DNA of 64,000 nucleotides from NCBI RefSeq assembly GCF_036421855.1, contig NZ_JAZGOK010000004.1. One strand, 5' to 3'. Within the stretch, counting starts at the first letter, position 1, and every line of letters begins with the position of its first letter. The notes under the pieces were generated by a model, which saw nothing but the letters and a program-made list of their open reading frames with translations, had not been told where the DNA came from and made no database searches. Below are positions 51,110 to 59,141 of this stretch, in pieces. A program made the position numbers and the translations under genes. The DNA is from Georgenia_B sunbinii. Its GTDB lineage: Bacteria; Actinomycetota; Actinomycetes; Actinomycetales; Actinomycetaceae.

Positions 51110-51199
51110 GACAATCCAGCTGTCGGCGACAATCCAGCTGTCGGTGACAATCCAGCTGTCGGTGACAAGTCGGCTGTCGGTGACAAGCCGGCTGTCGCG
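51110..51199 (+). repeat. Five-copy 18-bp intergenic repeat array
   Basis: Five 18-base units run from 51110: three are GACAATCCAGCTGTCGG plus C or T, then GACAAGTCGGCTGTCGGT and GACAAGCCGGCTGTCGCG. They have the same period and core as the nine-copy coding array at 34715 and the tilS palindrome. No gene is needed to explain them. Confidence 0.95.
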
Positions 51200-51408
51200 G
51201 GTGTGGGGACGGCGGAGCGGCGCGCCATGGCTCGGGCCCAGAACGACGTGAAGGGTTCGTCAGTCCAGGACTGANCGGTGACAATCCAGCTGTCGGTGAC
51301 AAGTCGGCTGTCGGTGACAAGCCGGCTGTCGCGGGTGTGGGGACGGCGGAGCGGCGCGCCATGGCTCGGGCCCAGAACGACGTGAAGGGTTCGTCAGTCC
51401 AGGACTGA
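51142..51408. other. Scaffold join with duplicated contig ends around N at 51275
   Basis: Bases 51142-51274 are repeated exactly as 51276-51408, separated by a single N. The left copy stops inside the hairpin at 51382-51420. The simplest reading is two contigs whose ends overlap by 133 bases and were not merged, so the true sequence has one copy. A second set of repeat units (51280-51333) belongs to this duplicate. Confidence 0.9.
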
Positions 51409-51420
51409 CGAACCCTTCAC
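51382..51420 (-). terminator. Strong hairpin after the catalase gene
   Basis: GTGAAGGGTTCGTCAGTC (51382-51399), loop CAG and the exact complement (51403-51420) form an 18-bp stem 24 bases after the catalase stop. It is a likely terminator for the catalase mRNA, and its strength explains why the assembly broke here. No T tract. Confidence 0.75.
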
Positions 51421-51444
51421 GGTGTGCGGTGTGCGATGTGAAAC

Positions 51445-52950
51445 TCAGATGGGCTGGTTGTCCGGGTTCGGCTCGGTGTCGTCGAGCGTGCCGGCGGCCA
51501 GCGCCTCGATGGCGCGGCGCACACCCTCGCCGTAGGCCGGGTCGGCCTGCGTCGCGTTGTAGATGTGGCGCTCGACGGTGGCCTCGGAGGCGCCGTTGAT
51601 CGCGCGCGCCGTGTTGGCGAACAGCCGCTGCTGCTCCGCCGGGGTCATCAGCCGGAAGAGGTCGCCGGGCTGCTCGTAGTAGTTCGAGTCATCCTCGCGG
51701 TAGTCGAACCGGTCGGCGTAGTCGCCGGTCGCGAGGCCCGGCTCGGCGAAGGCCGGCTGGGCGCTGAAGCGGTCGTAGCTGTTGGGCGTGTACCCGGGCG
51801 TCCCGCCCTGGTTGCCGTCCACCCGGCCCTGGCCGTCACGGTGGTAGGTGTTGACGTTCTTGGCGCCGCGCGGGTAGTTCACCGGGATCTGGTGGTGGTT
51901 GACACCCACCCGGTAGCGGGCCGCGTCACCGTAGGAGAACAGCCGGCCCTGGAGCATCCGGTCCGGGGAGAAGCTGATGCCGGGCACGACGTTCCCCGGG
52001 GTGAAGGCGGCCTGCTCGACGTCGGCGAAGTAGTTCTCCGGGTTGCGGTTGAGCTCGAACTCGCCGACCTCGATGAGCGGGTAGTCCTTCTTCGACCAGA
52101 CCTTGGTGAGGTCGAACGGGTGGAAGCGGTAGCCGGCCGCCTCGGCCTCGGGCATCACCTGGATGAACAAGGTCCACTTCGGGTTGTCGCCCCGCTCGAT
52201 GGCCTCGAACAGGTCGCGCTGGGAGGACTCGCGGTCCTCTGCCACGACCTTGGCGGCCTCGGCGTCGGTGAGGTTCTTGATGCCCTGCTGGGTGCGGAAG
52301 TGGAACTTCACCCAGGAACGCTCGTTCTGCTCGTTGATGAACGAGTAGGTGTGCGAGCCGAAGCCGTGCATGTGGCGGTAGCCGTCCGGGATGCCGCGGT
52401 CGGACATCACGATCGTCACCTGGTGCAGCGCCTCGGGCAGGTTGGTCCAGAAGTCCCAGTTGTTCTCGGCCGACCGCAGGTTGGTGCGGGGGTCACGCTT
52501 GACCGCCCGGTTGAGGTCGGGGAAGTGGTGCGGGTCGCGGTGGAAGAACACCGGGGTGTTGTTCCCGACCATGTCCCAGTTGCCTTCCTCGGTGTAGAAG
52601 CGCAGGGAGAAGCCGCGGATGTCACGCTCGGCGTCGGCGGCGCCGCGCTCACCGGCCACCGTGGAGAACCGCGCGAACATCTCGGTCTGCTTGCCGACCT
52701 CGGAGAAGATCGCCGCCTTGGAGAACTTCGTGATGTCCTGCGTCACGGTGAAGGTGCCGAAGGCGCCCGAGCCCTTGGCGTGCATCCGCCGCTCCGGGAT
52801 GACCTCGCGGCTGAAGTGCGCGAGCTTCTCCAGGAACCAGACGTCCTGCAGCAGCATCGGGCCCCGTGGGCCCGCCGTGATGGCGTTGTCGTTCTCGGCA
52901 ACCGGCGCACCTGCGGCGGTCGTCAGGGGCTTCGTGTTGTCCACGGTCAT
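51445..52950 (-). CDS. katA: Catalase (small-subunit, clade 3 type)
   Basis: A 501-residue heme catalase removing hydrogen peroxide. The active-site His is in ERRMHAKGSGAFGTFTVTQD near residue 57, the distal Asn region in NTPVFFHRDPHHFPDLNRAV, and the proximal Tyr heme ligand in RLFSYGDAARYRVGVNHHQI. The start has AGGAGCGAAGGA just before the ATG at 52950. It is the second gene of an operon with a Fur-family regulator 31 bases upstream, so peroxide- or metal-responsive control is expected. Confidence 0.96.
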   Translation of the reverse strand: MTVDNTKPLTTAAGAPVAENDNAITAGPRGPMLLQDVWFLEKLAHFSREVIPERRMHAKGSGAFGTFTVTQDITKFSKAAIFSEVGKQTEMFARFSTVAGERGAADAERDIRGFSLRFYTEEGNWDMVGNNTPVFFHRDPHHFPDLNRAVKRDPRTNLRSAENNWDFWTNLPEALHQVTIVMSDRGIPDGYRHMHGFGSHTYSFINEQNERSWVKFHFRTQQGIKNLTDAEAAKVVAEDRESSQRDLFEAIERGDNPKWTLFIQVMPEAEAAGYRFHPFDLTKVWSKKDYPLIEVGEFELNRNPENYFADVEQAAFTPGNVVPGISFSPDRMLQGRLFSYGDAARYRVGVNHHQIPVNYPRGAKNVNTYHRDGQGRVDGNQGGTPGYTPNSYDRFSAQPAFAEPGLATGDYADRFDYREDDSNYYEQPGDLFRLMTPAEQQRLFANTARAINGASEATVERHIYNATQADPAYGEGVRRAIEALAAGTLDDTEPNPDNQPI

Positions 52951-52981
52951 TCCTTCGCTCCTTGGTTGTGAAATTCGTAGA

Positions 52982-53401
52982 TCAGTGGGTGGTGGCGCAC
53001 GTGGGGCAGCTGCCCCAGAAGATGACCTCGGCGGTGTCGATGACGAAGCCGTGGTCGTCGCTGGCCGTGAGGCACGGGGAGTGCCCGACGGCGCAGGCCA
53101 CGTCGCTCACCGCGCCGCAGCTGCGGCACACGAGATGGTGGTGGTTGTCGCCACGGGCGATCTCGTACCTGCCGGGGGAACCCTCCGGCTCGATGCGCCG
53201 CAGAATGCTGGCCGAGGTCAGTGCGTTGAGGACGTCGTAGACGGCCTGCGTGGAGACAGTCCCCAGCCGCTCGTGCACCGCGGCACGGATGACGTCTGCC
53301 GTCGCGTGCGGCCGGTCGGCCACCTCCGCGAGCACCGCGAGCCGCGGTGCGGTCACCCGAAGGTTCGCGGCGCGCAGCAGCTTGGCAGGATCGGTGGGCA
53401 T
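52982..53401 (-). CDS. furA: Fur-family regulator of catalase
   Basis: A 139-residue metal-sensing repressor. The winged helix covers about residues 8-85 (NLRVTAPRLAVLAEVADRPH, TVSTQAVYDVLNALTSASIL). The metal domain has NHHHLVCRSCGAVSDV and a C-terminal SCPTCATTH (two CxxC zinc motifs). FurA proteins of actinobacteria repress their own operon with catalase and are released by peroxide. The ATG at 53401 is leaderless with TAGGGT 6 bases before it. Confidence 0.92.
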   Translation of the reverse strand: MPTDPAKLLRAANLRVTAPRLAVLAEVADRPHATADVIRAAVHERLGTVSTQAVYDVLNALTSASILRRIEPEGSPGRYEIARGDNHHHLVCRSCGAVSDVACAVGHSPCLTASDDHGFVIDTAEVIFWGSCPTCATTH

Positions 53402-53407
53402 GCCCCT

Positions 53408-53413
53408 ACCCTA
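53408..53413 (-). promoter_or_regulatory. Leaderless -10 box of furA-katA
   Basis: On the minus strand TAGGGT lies 6 bases before the furA ATG. The adjacent AT-richer stretch with TCTAGA (53431-53436) is a possible Fur-family operator. Confidence 0.6.
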
Positions 53414-53519
53414 CCACTAACTGGAACGTGTCTAGAAACGGACCGTCTCCAGTGTCTGCTCGAGGCGCGCCGAGGGGCGGACGAGGCGGCGGGCGCCACT
53501 CCGTGCCAGGATCAGCAGG

Positions 53520-54074
53520 ATGAGCGCGACCAGCGGGGCACGCCCCGATTCTGCCGCAGGACCCTCGATCGTCGTGCGACCGGCGGTGCCGGCGGACGTC
53601 CGGCGGATCTACCAGCTCGTCGAGCCCTACGCGGCCGAGCGCATCCTCATCGCCAAGGAGCTCATCGCCTACTTCGAGTCGATCCAGGAGTTCCTCGTCG
53701 CGGAGCTGCCCGACGACGACGGGACGTGGCGGGTAGTCGGGTGCGGGGCGCTGCACGTGCTGTGGGACGACATCGCCGAGGTCCGCACGATCGCCGTCGA
53801 CGAGAGCTTTCTGCGCCGCGGGGTGGGCCGCCACGTCCTCGAGGCGCTCATCGGGCGCGCGAGGCTGCTCGGGCTCAAGCGGCTGTTCTGCCTGACCTTC
53901 GAGGTCGACTTCTTCCGGCAGATGGGCTTCGAGGTGATCGACGGGACTCCGGTCGGCACCGACGTCTACGCCCAGATGCTGCGGTCCCACGACGACGGCG
54001 TCGCGGAGTTCCTCGACCTCGCGCGGGTCAAGCCCAACACCTTGGGCAACTCCCGGATGCTGCTCGAGCTCTGA
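53520..54074 (+). CDS. GNAT amino-acid N-acetyltransferase (ArgA-like)
   Basis: A 184-residue GNAT enzyme resembling the stand-alone N-acetylglutamate synthase of Mycobacterium. The acetyl-CoA loop FLRRGVGRHVLEALIGRARL lies near residue 100, with VVGCGALHVLWDDIAEVRTI before it and TFEVDFFRQMGFEVIDGTPV after. It would make N-acetylglutamate for arginine synthesis. ATG 53520 has AGCAGG nearby. Confidence 0.88.
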   Translation: MSATSGARPDSAAGPSIVVRPAVPADVRRIYQLVEPYAAERILIAKELIAYFESIQEFLVAELPDDDGTWRVVGCGALHVLWDDIAEVRTIAVDESFLRRGVGRHVLEALIGRARLLGLKRLFCLTFEVDFFRQMGFEVIDGTPVGTDVYAQMLRSHDDGVAEFLDLARVKPNTLGNSRMLLEL

Positions 54075-54087
54075 CGGAGCCCCGCGG

Positions 54088-54537
54088 TCACGAGGACAGC
54101 CGGCCGCCGAGCACCCGCAGGGCGACCGCCAGCTGGGCCGTCACCGCGGCGAGCGCCAGCGAGAGCACCGCCGTCGACGGGTAGGCGATCACCCAGGCGG
54201 CGGCCGCAGCGACGCACCAGCCGACCACCACGCGCGCCAGCAGTCCGAGCCGGCGCCGGGTGGTGCGCAGCAGCACGTCGGTCGGCTGCCCGACCAGCGA
54301 GCCTCGCAGCGCCACCGCGCTGAGCCCGGCGCCGACGAGCGCGAGCAGCTGCCCGCCGCCGAGCAGCGTCACCGTCGGCCAGCTGACCGCCGATGCCGGA
54401 GAAGCGAGCGCGACGATCGCCATCGCGATGACGCCGAGCCCCAGGCACGCGACACCGCAACCGACGAGGGTGTCGCGCAGCGCGCGTACCGCCCGGGCGA
54501 GCCGGACGTCGTCAGGGATCGGTGCGGCGTTCTCCAC
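54088..54537 (-). CDS. Hypothetical four-TM membrane protein
   Basis: A 149-residue protein with four hydrophobic segments (near residues 22-50, 58-80, 95-118 and 121-142). I recognise no family. Its start (ATG 54537) faces the FUSC gene, with about 30 bases between them, so the two share a divergent promoter region. Confidence 0.7.
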   Translation of the reverse strand: MENAAPIPDDVRLARAVRALRDTLVGCGVACLGLGVIAMAIVALASPASAVSWPTVTLLGGGQLLALVGAGLSAVALRGSLVGQPTDVLLRTTRRRLGLLARVVVGWCVAAAAAWVIAYPSTAVLSLALAAVTAQLAVALRVLGGRLSS

Positions 54538-54556
54538 CCCGCCAGCCTAGGCCTCG

Positions 54557-54562
54557 TAACAT
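54557..54562 (+). promoter_or_regulatory. Leaderless -10 box of the FUSC gene
   Basis: TAACAT lies 8 bases before GTG 54571; no ribosome binding site between. Confidence 0.5.
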
Positions 54563-54570
54563 GGGCAGTA

Positions 54571-56310
54571 GTGTCCCACCCTGATGAGCCAGCCGCCGAG
54601 CCGCCGCAGGACCCGCGCTCGAACCGGGGGAGCCGGCCGCTGCGAGGGGTGCGGTGGTACATCCGGCCGCCGAGCAGGTGGCAGGTGGCGGTGCGGGCGG
54701 CGAGCGCCATCGGCGTGCCCGTCATCGTCATGACGCTGCTGGGCAACCAGCCGTACGGCCTGCTCATGGGCACCGGGGCGTTCACCGTGCTCTACGGCGC
54801 CGGCCGCGCCCGGCGCACCAGGCTGAGGCTGCTGAGCGCGGTGGCGGCGTCGCTCGTCGCCTGCTGCGCGCTCGGTGCCGCGTTCAGCGGCTGGCCGCTG
54901 CTCGGGCTGCTGCTCATCGTCGTGGTCGCGATGGTGGCGACGGTCGCCTGCCACGCGCTGCGGGTCGGCCCGCCGGGTGCCTTCTTCTTCGTGCTGCTCG
55001 CCGGTCTCGGCGGATACTTGCCGCACCACGGGGTGGCGCCGGCGACGCTGGTGTCCGCGACGGCCATCGGTGCCGCGTTCGCCGTCGTCGTCGCGATGGC
55101 CGACGTCATCGTGCGCCCCCGGGGACCGCAGGAGGACGCCGTCGCCCGGGCGCGCGCCGCCGTGGCGCGGTTCCGCGGCGCAGACCCGACCGGTGCGGAC
55201 GCCGAGGGGCTCAGCGAAGCAGCGACCGAGGCGCTGCACGACGGCTGGGCAGCACTGGCCGACGGCGGGGACGGCGCCTCCCTGCACCCGCGCTCGGTCG
55301 CGCTCGTCACCGAGCTGCGAGCGGTGCAGCGCGACTACTCCGGCCACCTGCTGCCCGGTGACCGGTCCGACCCGGAGCTCGCCGCGGAGTCGACCGAGGC
55401 GCCGCTGGGCCGGCCGTCAGCACGCCGGATGCTGCGCCACGCGCTGCGCTGGCCGAGCAACGCGCTGCAGGCCGCGGTTCGCGTCGGGGTCGGGGTGACG
55501 ATCGCCGGGGCGGTCGCGTGGCTCATCGACGTCGACCACGCGTACTGGGCGATGGCCGCGACGATGCTCGTGCTCCACACCGGCCTCGACCGCAAGCGCA
55601 CCGCGGTGCGCTCCGCCCACCGGCTCGTGGGCACCGTGATCGGGCTCGGCGGGTTCCTCGCCGTGCACGCGCTCACCGGGGCCAGCGAGTGGCTCATCGT
55701 GCCGGTCGTCATCGCGCTGCAGGGCCTCGTCGAGCTGTTCGTCGTGCGGAACTACGCCGTCGCCGTCGTCTTCATCACCCCGCTCGCGCTCACCGTCGGC
55801 ACCGCGGGGACGCGGCTGGCGGTCACCTCGATCGCCACCGAGCGGCTCGTCGACACCGTCATCGGAGTGCTCATCGGTGCCGCGGTGCCGTGGTTCGTCG
55901 GACGCCGCGGCGCGCCATCGCTGCTGCGGGCCTGCCTTGGGCGGGTGCTGGCGGCCGGCGCCGTCGTCGTCGACCACCTCGGCGCCGGCAGCCAGGCGGC
56001 CCGGCAGGGGCGCGACGCCCGTCAGGACCTCGGCCTGGCGATGCAGGAGATGTCCGCGGCGGCCCGCCGGGCGATGCAGGACGACCCTCGTGACGTGGCG
56101 CCGCTGCTCGACCTCCGGGAGGCCACCGCGTGGCTCGGCCTCACCGTGCTGGCGCGCAGCGCCACCCAGACCGGTGTGGCGTCCGGGGTCGAGGGGGCCG
56201 CGTGGGCGTGCCGGCTGATGGCCCGCCAGCTGCACGAGGGGCGGGTGCCGCCGGCGGACTCGGTGCGGCTCACCCGCGCCGCCATCGGCGACCGTCCCCG
56301 GCTCAGCTGA
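54571..56310 (+). CDS. FUSC-family (fusaric acid resistance-like) membrane protein
   Basis: A 579-residue protein with two sets of membrane segments (about residues 35-175 and 305-445), the second being the FUSC_2 repeat (VAWLIDVDHAYWAMAATMLV, RKRTAVRSAHRLVGTVIGLG). Large cytoplasmic parts follow each set. Family members are linked with aromatic-acid or drug efflux, but many have no known role. The GTG start is leaderless. Confidence 0.87.
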   Translation: MSHPDEPAAEPPQDPRSNRGSRPLRGVRWYIRPPSRWQVAVRAASAIGVPVIVMTLLGNQPYGLLMGTGAFTVLYGAGRARRTRLRLLSAVAASLVACCALGAAFSGWPLLGLLLIVVVAMVATVACHALRVGPPGAFFFVLLAGLGGYLPHHGVAPATLVSATAIGAAFAVVVAMADVIVRPRGPQEDAVARARAAVARFRGADPTGADAEGLSEAATEALHDGWAALADGGDGASLHPRSVALVTELRAVQRDYSGHLLPGDRSDPELAAESTEAPLGRPSARRMLRHALRWPSNALQAAVRVGVGVTIAGAVAWLIDVDHAYWAMAATMLVLHTGLDRKRTAVRSAHRLVGTVIGLGGFLAVHALTGASEWLIVPVVIALQGLVELFVVRNYAVAVVFITPLALTVGTAGTRLAVTSIATERLVDTVIGVLIGAAVPWFVGRRGAPSLLRACLGRVLAAGAVVVDHLGAGSQAARQGRDARQDLGLAMQEMSAAARRAMQDDPRDVAPLLDLREATAWLGLTVLARSATQTGVASGVEGAAWACRLMARQLHEGRVPPADSVRLTRAAIGDRPRLS

Positions 56311-56341
56311 GGGGCCGACCCGGCGCACGACTGACCCGGAG

Positions 56342-57244
56342 CTATGCCGGCAGGCAGTACCTCGGGTCCTCGGCGTCGCCGGTGCCGGCGACGAGGCCGT
56401 CGGCGAGCAGCGAGTCCAGCGCGCGGCGCGGCTGCTGCGGGTCAGCGGCGGCCGCCGCCAGCGGACCGAGCAGCGTCGCGGCGTCGACGTCCCTGCCAGG
56501 GGCGAGCTCACCCAGCCGCGCCATGATCGTGCCGCGCACCTGCCGGTCGGTCCCGGTCCACGGCTGGGTGCGACGGCGGGCCGCGTGCGGGTCGGACGGG
56601 TAGCCGGCGGCCCGCCAGCGGCAGTGACCGGCGAGCGGGCACTGCGCGCAGCGGGGGCTACGGGCGGTGCACACCAGCGCGCCGAGCTCCATCACGCCCA
56701 TGTTCCAGCGGGTGGCGGCCGCGGGCTGCGCGGGCAGCAGACCGGCGGCCCGCTCCTCCTCCGCGCGGCCGAGGTGCGGGGCGGGCAGCGCCTGACCGCC
56801 GACGACCCGCTCGAGCACCCGGCGGACGTTGGTGTCCAGCACGACGGCGCGGTGGCCGTGGCTGAAGCTGGCGACCGCCGCGGCGGTGTAGGGGCCGACC
56901 CCTGGCAGGCTGCGCAGCTCCTCGACCGACGTCGGCACCTGCCCGGCGAACCGGACGGCGAGCTCGGCGGCGCACTCGCGCAGCCGCAGCGCCCGCCGCG
57001 GGTAGCCCAGCCGCTGCCACGCGCGGAGCACGTCGCCAGGGCTGGCCGCGGCCAGCGCGGCCGGCGTGGGCCACCGGTCGAGCCACTGCCGCCACACCGG
57101 TGCCACCCGGGCGACCGGGGTCTGCTGGGACATCACCTCGCTGACGAGCACGCCCCACGCCGTCGTCCCGGGCTCGCGCCAGGGCAGGTCGCGGGCGTGC
57201 TCGGCGAACCACTCGGTCACCGGCTGCTGCAACGACGTGGGCAT
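56342..57244 (-). CDS. mutY: A/G-specific adenine DNA glycosylase
   Basis: A 300-residue repair enzyme removing adenine opposite 8-oxoguanine. It has the HhH-GPD motif (LRSLPGVGPYTAAAVASFSH), the catalytic Asp in VVLDTNVRRVLERVVGG, EVMSQQTPVARV, and the 4Fe-4S ligands CTARSPRCAQCPLAGHC near residue 200. The C-terminal NUDIX-like 8-oxoG recognition domain is much shorter than in E. coli, as in other actinobacteria. ATG 57244. Confidence 0.94.
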   Translation of the reverse strand: MPTSLQQPVTEWFAEHARDLPWREPGTTAWGVLVSEVMSQQTPVARVAPVWRQWLDRWPTPAALAAASPGDVLRAWQRLGYPRRALRLRECAAELAVRFAGQVPTSVEELRSLPGVGPYTAAAVASFSHGHRAVVLDTNVRRVLERVVGGQALPAPHLGRAEEERAAGLLPAQPAAATRWNMGVMELGALVCTARSPRCAQCPLAGHCRWRAAGYPSDPHAARRRTQPWTGTDRQVRGTIMARLGELAPGRDVDAATLLGPLAAAAADPQQPRRALDSLLADGLVAGTGDAEDPRYCLPA

Positions 57245-57299
57245 GGTCCTAGTGTGCCGCGACCCGGCGTGCCGGGCGGACCCGGTGCCAGCTTCGGCC

Positions 57300-57305
57300 T
57301 ACCGT
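57300..57305 (+). promoter_or_regulatory. Leaderless -10 box of the gene at 57312
   Basis: TACCGT lies 6 bases before ATG 57312; no ribosome binding site between. Confidence 0.55.
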
Positions 57306-57311
57306 CGCAGG

Positions 57312-57998
57312 ATGAGCAGCACCGGGCACACCTCACGAGGCGGGCGTCCGACGCCGGCGGTCTACCGGCGGCGCCGGGTTGTCGCGCTGGTCGTCCTCGC
57401 GCTGCTGATCGCCGGCATCGTCTGGGCGGTCATGGCCGTCGCGTCCCGGCTGGGCGGCGAGGCGACGGCAGAGCCGGCTGCCGAGGCCACCGAGGCGGCT
57501 GCTGCGGATGGCGAGGCAGGAGGCGCAGGCGACGAGTCGGCGGGTGCGGGCGACGAGTCACCGGCCGCCTGCCGGTCCGCGGACGTCGACGTCGAGCTGG
57601 GCCTCGACCCGCCGGCGCCGACCGCCGGCAGCGGCGTCGACCTCGACCTGCGGCTGCTGAACTCCGGCGACGAGCCGTGCCTGCTGGACGCCGGGCCGGC
57701 GTCCCTGGTGGCGACGGTGACCTCCGGCAACGACACGGTGTGGACCACCGCGCACTGCGCCGACGACGCCGAGGAGCAGCTGCTCCTCGACGCCGGCACC
57801 GAGCACGCCGCGACGGTCAGCTGGCCCGGGACCCGGTCAGCGACCGGCTGCGGCGACGACCAGCCGGCGGCCGGCCCCGGCTCCTACCGCGTGACGGTCG
57901 GCCTCGGCGGAGAGACGACGGCCGCCGACGAGTCGGCCACCTTCACCATCGGTCCGGCGGCGGAGCCGTCGGGCGAGCCCGAGGACGATCAGGCCTAG
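57312..57998 (+). CDS. Membrane-anchored extracellular protein of unknown function
   Basis: A 228-residue protein with a basic start, one membrane segment (VVALVVLALLIAGIVWAVMA, about residues 24-45), a low-complexity acidic Ala/Glu/Gly linker, and an outer beta-rich domain (VDLDLRLLNSGDEPCLLDAG, SGNDTVWTTAHCADDAEEQL). Four Cys suggest two disulfides. It resembles, by layout only, DUF4232-like surface proteins. It is divergent from mutY and convergent with disA. Confidence 0.78.
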   Translation: MSSTGHTSRGGRPTPAVYRRRRVVALVVLALLIAGIVWAVMAVASRLGGEATAEPAAEATEAAAADGEAGGAGDESAGAGDESPAACRSADVDVELGLDPPAPTAGSGVDLDLRLLNSGDEPCLLDAGPASLVATVTSGNDTVWTTAHCADDAEEQLLLDAGTEHAATVSWPGTRSATGCGDDQPAAGPGSYRVTVGLGGETTAADESATFTIGPAAEPSGEPEDDQA

Positions 57999-58015
57999 CG
58001 GTCCGGCGCAACGGC

Positions 58016-59089
58016 TCAGACGTAGCGCTCGAGGATCGAGGACTCCGCGAGCCGGGACAGCCCCTCGCGGACGCTGCGCGCCCGCTGCGGACCGATCCCG
58101 TCGACCTGCTGGAGGTCGTCGGTGCTCGCGGCGAGCAGCTTCTGCAGCGGGCCGGCGTGCTCGACCAGTGATGTGACGACGGTTGCCGGCAGCCGAGGGA
58201 TCCGCGACAGCATGCGGTAGCCGCGCGGGCTGAGCGGGTCGTCGAGGGACTCGCCGTCGGGGCCGCCGACGCCGAGCGCCCGGGCGATCGCGGCCATCTC
58301 GATGAGCTCGGTGGCGGAGAGCTCGCCGAGCCTGGCGAGGACGCCGGCGACGTTGTCGGCGGCACGCGCGGTGTAGTCGCGGATGATGAACTCGCGGTCC
58401 GGGGCGATGCCGCCCATGAGCTCGTCGAGCTGCAGCGACAGCAGCCGGCCGTCGGCGCCGAGCTCGACGACGTAGCCGTCGATCTCGGTGGAGATCCGCG
58501 AGACCATCTCCAGCCGCTGGACCACGGTGGTGACGTCCCGGACCGTCACGAGGTCCTCGATCTCCAGCGCGGCGAGCGTGCCGGAGACCTCGTCCAGACG
58601 CAGCTTGTACCGCTCGAGGGTCGACAGTGCCTGGTGGGCCCGGGAGAGGATTGCCCCGGAGTCCTCGACGACGTGCCGCACGCCGCTGACGTACAGCGCG
58701 ACGATCCGCATCGACTGGCTGACGGTGACGACGGGGTGCCCGGTCTGCTTGGCTGCCCGCTCCGCGGTGCGGTGGCGCATCCCTGACTCGCGGGTCTCGA
58801 TGGAGGTGTCCGGCATGAGCTGGACGTTGGCGCGGCGGATCCGGCGGTTGGGGAAGTCGACGATGACGGCGCCGTCCATCTTGGCGAGCTCGCGAAGACG
58901 CGGCGCGGTGAACTCGACGTCGAGGTCGAAGCCGCCTGAGCAGAGGCTCTCGACGAGGTCGTCGTAGCCGAGCACGATGAGCGCCCCGGTCCGTCCCCGC
59001 AGGATGCGCTCCAGCCCGTCGCGCAGCGCGGTGCCCGGGGCCACCGCTTGCAGCGTCGCGCGCAGCAGTTCATCGGGCTCTTCGGGCAC
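58016..59089 (-). CDS. disA: DNA-integrity scanning diadenylate cyclase DisA
   Basis: A 357-residue enzyme that makes c-di-AMP from two ATP and scans DNA. The DAC domain has DGA in KMDGAVIVD and RHR in SGMRHRTAERAAKQTGHPVV; a helical spine (about 150-285) and a C-terminal HhH domain (QVDGIGPQRARSVREGLSRL) follow. GTG 59089 is chosen: GAGGAGG lies about 5 bases upstream and the length equals that of well-known DisA. It lies just downstream of radA, the usual pair. Confidence 0.95.
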   Translation of the reverse strand: MPEEPDELLRATLQAVAPGTALRDGLERILRGRTGALIVLGYDDLVESLCSGGFDLDVEFTAPRLRELAKMDGAVIVDFPNRRIRRANVQLMPDTSIETRESGMRHRTAERAAKQTGHPVVTVSQSMRIVALYVSGVRHVVEDSGAILSRAHQALSTLERYKLRLDEVSGTLAALEIEDLVTVRDVTTVVQRLEMVSRISTEIDGYVVELGADGRLLSLQLDELMGGIAPDREFIIRDYTARAADNVAGVLARLGELSATELIEMAAIARALGVGGPDGESLDDPLSPRGYRMLSRIPRLPATVVTSLVEHAGPLQKLLAASTDDLQQVDGIGPQRARSVREGLSRLAESSILERYV

Positions 59090-59141
59090 AGGGCCTCCTC
59101 GGGCGTCGGGAGGCGGTGCTCGCCCCCGCCTCATCTTAGGG

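Noticed and set aside
50806..51228. Antitoxin frame extended upstream into the repeat array (TAGLSP repeats)
   Set aside because: The repeats are non-coding elsewhere in other frames, and a good leaderless start at 51039 gives the normal antitoxin length.
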